11,364 nucleotides of DNA, taken from positions 1 through 11,364 of the forward strand of contig JBIOVR010000542.1 of NCBI GenBank assembly GCA_044867875.1. The letters are read 5' to 3'. The position numbers and the translations under genes are program-made. The notes below the pieces were generated by a model. It was given only the letters and a program-made list of their open reading frames with translations, was not told where the DNA came from and did no database searches. This document shows, in pieces, positions 1-6,346 of this stretch. Every line of letters starts with the position of its first letter. The stretch's first letter is position 1. The DNA is from VBAS01 sp044867875 (GTDB taxonomy: Bacteria; Bacteroidota; Bacteroidia; Chitinophagales; Chitinophagaceae).

Positions 1-260
1 TGTCGCTCGATGAATTGAAAGAAGGGAAAAATTATTCAATACTAGAGTTCAATGGTTGTGGCGCTGAGCCCAATCATATATATGATGCGGGACTTACCCT
101 CTGGCAGGCTTACCGGGAAATCCTAAAACACTGGAAAGTTTTGTTTGAAATAAGCAAGTACAATCATGAACATGGAACTCCATACTGGCCATTTAAAAGG
201 GGCCGTGATTTTTTAAAACAAGCAAAGCGTCATTTCAAACAGCTTGAAGAGTTTGATTAA
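1..260 (+). CDS. ATP-grasp ligase-like protein, C-terminal end (5' part outside window)
   Basis: The gene enters from the left edge in frame 3 (first full codon at base 3) and stops with TAA at 258-260, leaving about 85 residues. It carries the end of an ATP-grasp catalytic domain: the motif ILEFNGCGAEPNHIYD holds the Glu and Asn that bind Mg-ATP in this fold. It lines up without gaps with the C-terminus of the complete paralogue at 1729-2778, with about 36 of 83 residues identical by eye (shared ILEFNG, HW, YW and FL positions). Proteins of this family resemble D-alanine-D-alanine ligase and join a carboxylate to an amine using ATP; the substrate is unknown. Truncation is only by the window edge; there is no sign of a broken gene. 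The next gene starts 119 bp downstream. Family assignment is firm because of the paralogue; function is inferred. Confidence 0.85.
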   Translation, partial: SLDELKEGKNYSILEFNGCGAEPNHIYDAGLTLWQAYREILKHWKVLFEISKYNHEHGTPYWPFKRGRDFLKQAKRHFKQLEEFD

Positions 261-324
261 TGTCAAATCACCACTTTTTAAAAAATTATAACTTGTTAAA
301 CTTAAAATTTTTGAGGTCAAAAGC

Positions 325-348
325 AACGGTTTTTTACGAAAAAACGTT
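325..348. promoter_or_regulatory. Imperfect inverted repeat upstream of the YceI gene
   Basis: Arms AACGGTTTTTT (325-335) and AAAAAACGTT (339-348) pair around an ACG loop with one unpaired G. It lies in the 119-bp gap between the ATP-grasp fragment and the YceI gene, 31 bp before the YceI start. It could act as a weak terminator for the upstream gene (stem with a T run) or as an operator for YceI. No clear TAnnTTTG box is visible in this gap; AATTTTTG at 306-313 is one mismatch away. Function is unproven. Confidence 0.3.
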
Positions 349-379
349 CTAACCTAACGTAAAGGATAAATGACCCTAT

Positions 380-922
380 ATGCTTAAAAAAGTTTTAACC
401 GCGATAGCCCTATTCTGTGTTGTTACTGCATTTGGTCAAAATTATACTCCAACAGATGCCGGTTCGAAAGTTCGGTTTGTTATAAAGAATTTTGGTATCA
501 ATACCGGGGGTACATTTGAAGGACTTACCGGTACTATAATATTCGACCCTGCAAATCTTGCAAATGCCAGTTTTAATGTAAGTGTTGATGCAAAAACAGT
601 AGATACGGACGTGGAGGCAAGAGATAATCATTTAAGAAAAGAAGAATACTTCGATGTAGAAAAATATCCTAGGCTCAGTTTTAGATCTACAAAGATCACG
701 ACCACAAATAAAGAAGGCTATCTCTATATGTTTGGCATTATTACCATAAAAAATACTTCAAAAGAAATTAGTTTTCCTTTTAAGCAAACAATCAAAGACG
801 ACGGAATTCTTTTTGAAGGAGAATTTAAATTGAACCGCCTGGACTTTGGTGTAGGAGGTAAAAGTTTTTCAATGTCTGACGAACTTAATGTGGAGCTTTC
901 CATTTTTGCTAAGAAAAGCTAA
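380..922 (+). CDS. Secreted YceI-family lipid-binding-like protein
   Basis: A 180-residue protein of normal YceI length. Residues 1-19 form a signal peptide (Lys-Lys, hydrophobic core, then AFG before Gln20), so it is exported to the periplasm. The mature part shows YceI hallmarks: a VDTDVEARDNHLR stretch (74-86) leading to EEYFDVEKYPRLSF (88-101), and LNRLDFGVG (151-159) near the end. YceI proteins are lipocalin-like beta barrels that bind long isoprenoid or other amphiphilic molecules; the ligand here is unknown. The start is ATG 380 with AAAGGA at 361-366 upstream; an ATG at 370 is closed within five codons. It sits between two ATP-grasp/LysE gene sets, 73 bp before the first exporter, so it may be cotranscribed with them. 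YceI genes are common and often solitary in Bacteroidota, so the link to its neighbours is uncertain. Confidence 0.92.
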   Translation: MLKKVLTAIALFCVVTAFGQNYTPTDAGSKVRFVIKNFGINTGGTFEGLTGTIIFDPANLANASFNVSVDAKTVDTDVEARDNHLRKEEYFDVEKYPRLSFRSTKITTTNKEGYLYMFGIITIKNTSKEISFPFKQTIKDDGILFEGEFKLNRLDFGVGGKSFSMSDELNVELSIFAKKS

Positions 923-995
923 ATACATCATTATTTCTTCAGTAGCTTAAGTTACCCGCTTATTTATCTTACTTGTTAGTTTGTACATTCGCATC

Positions 996-1694
996 GTGCG
1001 ATTAGCAAAAATTTTTTTTATCGGCATGCTCATTAGTTTCCTTGGTTCACTGCCATTGGGAACATTGAATATTGCTGCTATGCAAATAAGTATCAGCGAT
1101 AGCGTATTACAAGCTATGCTTTTTTCAATAGGATCATTAATTGCCGAAATGATCTACGTACGTCTTTCATTGGTAGCAATGGATTGGGTTCGCAAGCGGG
1201 AGTTTCTTTTTAAAATACTTGAATGGGTAACACTGCTGATCGTATTGATTCTTGCAGCCTCCAGTTTTTACGCTGCAATGAGCCCAACGGCTAAACAAAG
1301 TGTTGTGCTTAGCAGTACGCTTCCAAAAATTGTACTCGGCTTTTCCATGAGTGCTGTTAGCCCGGCGCAAATTCCTTTTTGGTTTGGATGGAGCACAGTT
1401 CTTCTTACAAAAAAGATTTTATTGCCCGTAAACAAGCATTATAATTTTTATATTATTGGTATTGGATTTGGAACACTTCTTGGCAACTGCATTTTTATTT
1501 TTGGAGGTCGTATCGTAGCTGGCAAATTGCAAAACAGTCACCAGGTCATCAATTGGGTGATAGGAGGGATCTTTTTAGTAACTGCCATTATTCAAGTTTG
1601 GAAAATGTCAAGGAAAAAAGATACAAAACATAAAATGAAACACCCGGAAGAAGTAACACACGGCTTAGAAGAAAAAATTGAAGATTTAAAATAG
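996..1694 (+). CDS. LysE-family amino-acid exporter, copy 1
   Basis: A polytopic membrane protein of about 232 residues with roughly six hydrophobic segments. LysE/RhtB-family proteins export amino acids and related small molecules across the inner membrane. Visible marks are ISFLGSLPLGTLN in the first helix, the EMIYVRLSL segment, and SAVSPAQIPFWFGWST, which takes the place of the NPK-type motif of classical LysE proteins. The same motifs occur in the second copy at 2798-3436, so the two are clear paralogues. It ends in a charged, lysine-rich cytoplasmic-type tail of about 30 residues that copy 2 lacks. The start is uncertain: GTG 996 matches where copy 2 begins, TTG 981 is an in-frame alternative, and neither has a clear ribosome binding site. 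It lies 34 bp before the complete ATP-grasp gene, probably in one transcript. The exported substrate cannot be told. Confidence 0.88.
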   Translation: MRLAKIFFIGMLISFLGSLPLGTLNIAAMQISISDSVLQAMLFSIGSLIAEMIYVRLSLVAMDWVRKREFLFKILEWVTLLIVLILAASSFYAAMSPTAKQSVVLSSTLPKIVLGFSMSAVSPAQIPFWFGWSTVLLTKKILLPVNKHYNFYIIGIGFGTLLGNCIFIFGGRIVAGKLQNSHQVINWVIGGIFLVTAIIQVWKMSRKKDTKHKMKHPEEVTHGLEEKIEDLK

Positions 1695-1711
1695 CCAGAA
1701 AAAGATTTAGA

Positions 1712-1721
1712 CTCTTAAGAG
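1712..1721. promoter_or_regulatory. Palindrome overlapping the ATP-grasp ribosome binding site
   Basis: CTCTTAAGAG is a perfect 10-bp palindrome. Its right half forms most of the AAGAGG Shine-Dalgarno-like sequence (1717-1722), six bases before ATG 1729. This is the best ribosome binding site in the plus-strand cluster and supports that start. Whether the palindrome itself matters is unknown; a 10-bp palindrome can arise by chance. Confidence 0.4.
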
Positions 1722-1728
1722 GTTTGTC

Positions 1729-2778
1729 ATGAAAGGATTTTTTAAAAGATTATTTGAGTGGGAAAGGTGGCCCTATGATATAATGTATGCGCCGGTAAGT
1801 GTTGTCTGGTTATATTATGCGATCAAAGCCCGGGCCCTTTGGTTTTTCACACCGGTAAATCCTTCTTTACAGTTTGCCGGTTTTGAAGGCAACAGCAAGA
1901 AAGAAATGTATCAGCAGTTGCCAAATTGGTGCTTACCTGAAACCTTGTACATAGAGAATACAACGACTCTGGATGAAGTGAAAACCGAATTAAAAAAAGT
2001 TGAGCTAGACTTTCCGATCATAGCAAAACCAGACAGAGGTATGCAAGGAGTATTATTTCGGGTAATAAAAGATGAAAATGGTTTACAGCAATATCATGGA
2101 GTGATCGGCGAGACTTATATTTTGCAGGCTTTTGTACAGCTTCCGATGGAGTTCAGTGTTTTTCATATTCGTTATCCGGGAAAAACAAAAGGCATAATAA
2201 CTGGCATGGTCGCAAAGAATTTTTTACATGTAACAGGAGATGGAAAAAAAACATTAAAAGAGTTAGTTTCAGTTCACCCGCTGGCCAAAAATCAATTAGA
2301 GGAAATGAAAAGGAAACATGCTGAAAAGTGGGAATCTGTTCCAGCGGCAAATGAAGATTATGTGCTGAATTATGCCGGCAATCACAGGGTTGGCGCCAGG
2401 TTTATTAATATGAATAAAGAAATAGATCAAAGGCTTTGTGACGTATTTGATAAAATAAGCAATGAAGCTGGCGAGTTTTATTTTGGACGTTATGACCTGA
2501 AATGTACTTCTCTGGAAGATCTGAAAAACGGTAAAAATATCAAGATACTTGAATTCAATGGGGCTGGGGCTGTACCTCTCCATATTTTTGACGGCACCTT
2601 GAGTTATTGGCGGGGATTAAAGGAAACTGTAAGACATTGGGAGCATCTCTACAAGATCGGCAAGATAAATAATAAACGAGGTATACGATATTGGACATGG
2701 AAAGAAGGATTTGCTTTTTTGAATAAGTCTAAAAAAAATTATAACCGCAACCTTGCTATTGATGCATCACTCCCCTGA
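1729..2778 (+). CDS. ATP-grasp ligase-like protein, complete copy
   Basis: A 349-residue ATP-grasp protein. Residues 20-45 are hydrophobic and aromatic with no typical signal peptide, suggesting membrane contact. The ATP-grasp core follows: IIAKPDRGMQG (97-107) supplies the nucleotide lysine (Lys100) and glycine loop, VQLPMEFSVF (136-145) the hinge region, VTGDGKKTL (168-176) a conserved loop, and FGRYDLK (252-258) with ILEFNGAG (273-280) the metal ligands Asp256, Glu275 and Asn277. The catalytic set looks intact. Relatives are often labelled D-alanine-D-alanine ligase, but other members of this fold make dipeptides or amino-acid conjugates, so the product is open. Compared with the fragment at 1-260, the AEPNHIYD segment has become AVPLHIFD. 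It is flanked on both sides by LysE exporters (gaps 34 and 19 bp), which suggests its product or substrate is exported. Start ATG 1729 has an AAGAGG site. Confidence 0.88.
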   Translation: MKGFFKRLFEWERWPYDIMYAPVSVVWLYYAIKARALWFFTPVNPSLQFAGFEGNSKKEMYQQLPNWCLPETLYIENTTTLDEVKTELKKVELDFPIIAKPDRGMQGVLFRVIKDENGLQQYHGVIGETYILQAFVQLPMEFSVFHIRYPGKTKGIITGMVAKNFLHVTGDGKKTLKELVSVHPLAKNQLEEMKRKHAEKWESVPAANEDYVLNYAGNHRVGARFINMNKEIDQRLCDVFDKISNEAGEFYFGRYDLKCTSLEDLKNGKNIKILEFNGAGAVPLHIFDGTLSYWRGLKETVRHWEHLYKIGKINNKRGIRYWTWKEGFAFLNKSKKNYNRNLAIDASLP

Positions 2779-2797
2779 TGAATCAATTTTTAAACTT

Positions 2798-3436
2798 ATG
2801 CTTCATCTCGTATATGTTTTATTGCTTGGTTTCATCATTAGTTTTCTTGGGCAATTGCCGCTCGGCAATATGAATCTCACAGCCACACAATTAAGTGTAC
2901 AGGAAAATTTACGTAACGCATGGAAATATGGTTTGGGAATTGTTTTGGTTGAAATTATTTACCTACGACTTGCATTAACTGGAATGGATTGGGTAGTGGA
3001 ACACAAACAGCTATTCGCTATTATGGGATGGCTTGCTGTTATTGTATTTATTGCATTAGGAGTTTTAGCTTTTGTAATGGCCCGCAAACAAACCAGTACA
3101 AAAAAAGGATTGTTATTAAATAATAAAATGGATCGCTTTTTATTAGGTGTTGTTGTCAGCGGAGTAAATCCAGCTCAGATCCCCTTTTGGTTTTTATGGA
3201 GCACTCAATTGTTGGATAGTAAATTACTGATGCCAACCACAGGACAATTTAATTTATTTACAACAGGAGCGGGGCTTGGTTCATTGGCAGGGCTTGCACT
3301 TTATATACATGGCGGCAAATGGCTCATCACAAAATTAAAAACGAGCAACAAGGGACTGAATATCTTTATGGGAATTGTTTTCATTTTAGCTGGTTTGTTC
3401 CAATTATATAATATGTTGTTTAAAAAGAATGCATAA
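2798..3436 (+). CDS. LysE-family amino-acid exporter, copy 2
   Basis: A membrane protein of 212 residues when started at ATG 2798, the usual LysE-family length. It has about six hydrophobic segments and the same motifs as copy 1: ISFLGQLPLGNMN, EIIYLRLAL, GMDWV and NPAQIPFWFLWST. It ends soon after the last helix with only a short Lys-Lys-Asn-Ala tail. ATG 2762 and TTG 2753 are in-frame earlier starts that would overlap the ATP-grasp gene and add a polar leader; ATG 2798 is preferred because it begins right at the first helix, as in copy 1. Tight linkage to the ATP-grasp gene (19 bp) and to the DinB-fold gene (20 bp) suggests one transcript. The family exports amino acids or similar metabolites from the cytoplasm; the substrate is not evident. 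Confidence 0.88.
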   Translation: MLHLVYVLLLGFIISFLGQLPLGNMNLTATQLSVQENLRNAWKYGLGIVLVEIIYLRLALTGMDWVVEHKQLFAIMGWLAVIVFIALGVLAFVMARKQTSTKKGLLLNNKMDRFLLGVVVSGVNPAQIPFWFLWSTQLLDSKLLMPTTGQFNLFTTGAGLGSLAGLALYIHGGKWLITKLKTSNKGLNIFMGIVFILAGLFQLYNMLFKKNA

Positions 3437-3456
3437 CCTTGTAAAAAAATATACTT

Positions 3457-3954
3457 ATGCCACTTAAAGATGCTCTAATCGCTGAGTTGAAACACGAATC
3501 ATCCATGACAAAAAAAATGTTGGAGAAAGTTCCAATGGATAAAAAAGACTGGAAACCGCATGAAAGATCAATGACGCTTGGCCACCTGGCAACGCATGTA
3601 GCTGATACCACTCAATGGGCTTCTACTATAATTCATATCGATGATTTCGATTTTATGAAAGATTATAAAATGAACCCCGATGCAAATACACATGAAGAAT
3701 TGATTGCGACTTTTCAATTACACCTTGATAAGGCAATCGCGGATCTGAATAATATGTCTGATGAGGACTTTAATAAACCATGGACAGTGAGAAGAGGAGA
3801 GCAGGTAATGTTCAGCTTACCCAAGAAAGTGTCAATACGTGGTTGGGCATTCAATCACTTGTTTCATCACCGAGGTCAATTGTCGGTTTATCTGCGTTTG
3901 CTTAATGTACCTGTTCCGGGGATGTATGGTCCAAGTGCTGATGAAAAGATGTAA
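3457..3954 (+). CDS. DinB-fold metal-binding protein
   Basis: A 165-residue soluble protein of the DinB/YfiT four-helix-bundle family. The likely metal triad is His47 (in the LGHLATHVAD helix) with His134 and His138 (in AFNHLFHHRGQ), which matches the family's H...HxxxH pattern, so a divalent metal site looks intact. Trp54 and the RxxxLxHL-like second helix also fit. Many members in this phylum have unknown roles; some related proteins are thiol-dependent S-transferases using bacillithiol or mycothiol. It begins with ATG 20 bp after the second LysE gene and ends 23 bp before the permease, so it is probably in the same operon. There is no signal peptide and it should be cytoplasmic. The name DinB here means fold only; it is not DNA polymerase IV. 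Confidence 0.9.
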   Translation: MPLKDALIAELKHESSMTKKMLEKVPMDKKDWKPHERSMTLGHLATHVADTTQWASTIIHIDDFDFMKDYKMNPDANTHEELIATFQLHLDKAIADLNNMSDEDFNKPWTVRRGEQVMFSLPKKVSIRGWAFNHLFHHRGQLSVYLRLLNVPVPGMYGPSADEKM

Positions 3955-3977
3955 TATTAGCATCACAAAAAGAAACC

Positions 3978-5381
3978 ATGGCCACCCCACAACTCAACCG
4001 CACTCTTGGATTACGGCTTGTTATCGTTTTTGTAATTGCCAATGTGATCGGCTCAGGTGTTTACAAAAAAGTAGCGCCGATGGCCGACACATTACATTCT
4101 TCTGGTTGGGTACTTATTGCGTGGGTGATCGCTGGTATAATTAGTTTGTTCGGTGCATTAAGTTATGCAGAGGTGGCCGGCCTGCTTGCTGATACGGGTG
4201 GTGATTACGCTTACTATAAAAAGATCTACAATAGATTTTTTGCTTTCCAGTTCGGATGGTCAACATTTACGGTGATGCAAACAGCTGCGATCTCATCGCT
4301 GGCTTATGTGTTTGCTGAATCATTGAACAGCATTGTTCATTTACCGCCGATGCTTGAATCACTTTCAGGATATAATATTGGCGAAGTGTTTTATCCCTTT
4401 AAAAATTTTAATGTAAAATTTGCAGCCATTGTATTGATCTTACTTCTTACATGGATCAACAGTAAAGGTTTGAAAACTGGTGCATGGCTTGGAACAGGTA
4501 TTTTATTATTAGTATTTGCGGGTTTATTCACCATTATTGCTTTCGGTCTCACAAGTCATGAATCAAATTTGGGAATGGCATTTAAAATGGAAACAACCGA
4601 TAACAAGCCGATAACCTTTAGTGCAATGTTTACGGCTATGCTTTCTGCATTCTGGGCTTACCAGGGTTGGGCATCCGTTGGTTTTATTGGAGGCGAAGCA
4701 AAAAATGCAAATAAAAATATTCCCCGTGGCATTGCTATCGGTGTGCTGACAATTATTTGTATGTACCTGCTTGTAAACACTGCTTATCTTTCGTTGCTTC
4801 CAATAGAAAGTCTTGAAAAAGTGACCGCATCAGGAAACCAAATTGCAGCTATTGAGGCGGTCAAGATTTTCTGGGGAAGAAATGGTGAAATGTTTATTGC
4901 GATACTGATACTTATCACAACTCTTGGTTGCAATCATGCAACGATCATTACAAGCTGTCGTGTATATTATGCGATGGCAAAAGAGGGTTTGTTTTTTAAA
5001 AAGGCAGGAGAATTGAATAAATATGCTGTTCCCGGTAATTCACTTTTAATGCAATGCATATGGGCATGTCTTCTTGTTTTGTCGGGCACATTTGATCAGC
5101 TTACTGATATGATCATCTTTGTTGTGTTTCTTTTTTACGGAGCTACTGCACTTGGTGTTTTTATTTTAAGGAAAAAAATGCCAGATGCTCCTCGTCCTTA
5201 TAAAGTTTGGGGTTATCCTGTTGTACCCGCTATCGTGATTATTATTGCTGCAGGTTTATTTGTTAATACAATTGCTACAAGACCAAGAGAGGCAGGTTTT
5301 GGTATGATCTTAATGCTAACAGGTGTGCCGATGTGGTATTGGTTCAATAGGAAAAATTCAAAAGTAAAAAGTGAAAAGTGA
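3978..5381 (+). CDS. APC-family amino-acid permease
   Basis: A 467-residue polytopic transporter with about twelve hydrophobic segments, the usual length for the APC superfamily. Marks of the family are IGSGVYKK (24-31) in the broken first helix, YAEVAGLLADTGGDYAYY (63-80) in helix 2 and after, FWAYQGWASVGFIGGE (225-240) followed by NIPRGI, RVYYAMAKEGLF (328-339), and the PRPYKVWGYPVVP segment (405-417). These resemble the L-type amino-acid transporter/exchanger branch. It probably moves amino acids across the inner membrane; specificity cannot be read. The start is ATG 3978, 23 bp after the DinB-fold gene. The final residues, NSKVKSEK, are encoded by an A-rich AAAGTRAAA-like repeat that is half of an inverted repeat with the downstream spacer, so the tail was probably extended into low-complexity sequence. 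It converges on the outer-membrane protein gene. Confidence 0.93.
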   Translation: MATPQLNRTLGLRLVIVFVIANVIGSGVYKKVAPMADTLHSSGWVLIAWVIAGIISLFGALSYAEVAGLLADTGGDYAYYKKIYNRFFAFQFGWSTFTVMQTAAISSLAYVFAESLNSIVHLPPMLESLSGYNIGEVFYPFKNFNVKFAAIVLILLLTWINSKGLKTGAWLGTGILLLVFAGLFTIIAFGLTSHESNLGMAFKMETTDNKPITFSAMFTAMLSAFWAYQGWASVGFIGGEAKNANKNIPRGIAIGVLTIICMYLLVNTAYLSLLPIESLEKVTASGNQIAAIEAVKIFWGRNGEMFIAILILITTLGCNHATIITSCRVYYAMAKEGLFFKKAGELNKYAVPGNSLLMQCIWACLLVLSGTFDQLTDMIIFVVFLFYGATALGVFILRKKMPDAPRPYKVWGYPVVPAIVIIIAAGLFVNTIATRPREAGFGMILMLTGVPMWYWFNRKNSKVKSEK

Positions 5382-5449
5382 AAAATATTTTCTACACTAC
5401 GCCTTTGTGTCCTGTAACTTTTGAATTTTAAGTTTTGAGTTTTTACTTT
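5353..5449. repeat. AT-rich inverted repeats at the junction of convergent genes
   Basis: Two perfect inverted pairs overlap here: AAAATTCAAAAGT (5353-5365) with ACTTTTGAATTTT (5417-5429), 13 bp, and AAAGTAAAAA (5361-5370) with TTTTTACTTT (5440-5449), 10 bp. They share bases on the left side, so only one can form at a time. The left arms lie in the last codons of the permease and the right arm of the second pair touches the outer-membrane gene's stop codon. The position fits a two-way terminator, though the loops are long (51 and 69 bases) and there is no GC stem. It may instead be a simple-sequence spacer repeat. Confidence 0.5.
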
Positions 5450-5969
5450 AAAATCTATAACCCGCAGCAAGTCCCGGAATAATTCTTCCACCTTCATCCT
5501 GGTCTCTTGTATTATGTTCTTTGGTAACTTTTATTTGATACCCGTAACCAATTGATGGGGTTGTGAAAAAATGATCGCCGAATAAAAAATGATAACCTGC
5601 TTCGCCAATAGGAGTAAACATCAAGCTACCCAGGTTGGTTTTTCCTTCATAATTTTCGAATGCAAATAATACTCTTAACCCGATAAAGGGATTGCTTCCA
5701 CTGGTATTGCTTCCAAAGTTATTTCTGAAACCACCCCATATCCCATAGCCTTTAAAGCCGCCATAAGAATCCCTTGCAGAAAAGTGATATGTGATGCCAA
5801 TACTGAAACTGGTTTTATTATTGAAATTCTCATAACGAAGCCCGGCAATATTGCTTTTATATCCCTTACCAATTGGCATCATGTATTCGGGGCCTAATTC
5901 CCATGGATTTTGTGCTTCAGAGGTTAGGGACAGAGATGAGATCAAGAGGAATAGTAGCAGGTTTTTCAT
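5448..5969 (-). CDS. Small outer-membrane beta-barrel protein
   Basis: A 173-residue protein with a clear signal peptide (residues 1-19, ending SEA before Gln20). The mature part alternates aromatic/hydrophobic and polar residues and is rich in Gly, Tyr and Phe, with short strands such as GLRYENF, FSIGITYHF and FIGLRVLFAFENY. It ends in AAGYRF with a C-terminal Phe, typical of outer-membrane beta barrels recognised by the Bam machinery. About eight strands would fit the length. No named family is recognised, so the role is unknown. It lies 37 bp downstream of the cupin gene and is probably the last gene of the SulP-cupin operon, which could make it a pore or surface partner of that system, though this is only from position. 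Start ATG is at 5969. Confidence 0.8.
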   Translation of the reverse strand: MKNLLLFLLISSLSLTSEAQNPWELGPEYMMPIGKGYKSNIAGLRYENFNNKTSFSIGITYHFSARDSYGGFKGYGIWGGFRNNFGSNTSGSNPFIGLRVLFAFENYEGKTNLGSLMFTPIGEAGYHFLFGDHFFTTPSIGYGYQIKVTKEHNTRDQDEGGRIIPGLAAGYRF

Positions 5970-6006
5970 GGTTGTAAAACGCTTCTATTGCTGAATTATT
6001 TTCTCA

Positions 6007-6336
6007 CTAATCAACGATAAAAAGCTTACAGCCGTTTTTTGTCGACGTACGGTGTGCCTCACAATCATCACCAACAAAATAAGTCATGCCTGCCGTGAGT
6101 TTCATGATGCGGCCATCATCAAATTCTGTATCCATTTCACCTTCAAGACAAAGAATAATGTGTCCTTTTTTGCACCAATGATCAGCTAGATAACCGGAAG
6201 AATATTCCACTTTGCGTATGCGAATATTATCCATCATAAAAACCTGCCAGTAAGCGATACCGGTTTCACCTTTGTGTTCTTCTTTGTGAATAGAAGACCA
6301 GTCGAGAGTTTGAAAAGGGAAAGTGGGGATTTTCAT
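6007..6336 (-). CDS. DHCW-motif cupin-fold protein
   Basis: A 109-residue single-domain cupin starting at ATG 6336 (MKIPTFPF). The frame stays open upstream into the SulP gene, but that extension is out-of-frame SulP sequence with no cupin character, and the conserved part begins at this Met, 10 bp after the SulP stop. The beta-barrel segment has DHWC (52-55) and KKGH (57-60), followed by ILCLEGEMDTEFDDG, then a second turn with TYFVGDDCEAHR. The DHWC/KGH pattern matches proteins annotated as DHCW-motif cupins, whose function is not known. His53, His59 and His95 could bind a metal. It is cytoplasmic by lack of a signal peptide. Tight spacing makes cotranscription with SulP very likely, so a sensing or small-molecule-binding role connected to the anion transporter is possible. 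Confidence 0.88.
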   Translation of the reverse strand: MKIPTFPFQTLDWSSIHKEEHKGETGIAYWQVFMMDNIRIRKVEYSSGYLADHWCKKGHIILCLEGEMDTEFDDGRIMKLTAGMTYFVGDDCEAHRTSTKNGCKLFIVD

Positions 6337-6346
6337 TTTAGAAGTT

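Noticed and set aside
1..260. The left ATP-grasp piece as a pseudogene
   Set aside because: It is open to the very edge of the window and ends at a normal stop in line with its paralogue, so it is cut by the window, not broken.
2153..2583. Two minus-strand open frames opposite the ATP-grasp gene
   Set aside because: Both lie wholly inside a gene with intact catalytic motifs and show no protein-family features.
3839..4144. Plus-strand open frame bridging the DinB-fold and permease genes
   Set aside because: It is an out-of-frame reading of both real genes and its translation has no recognisable family features.
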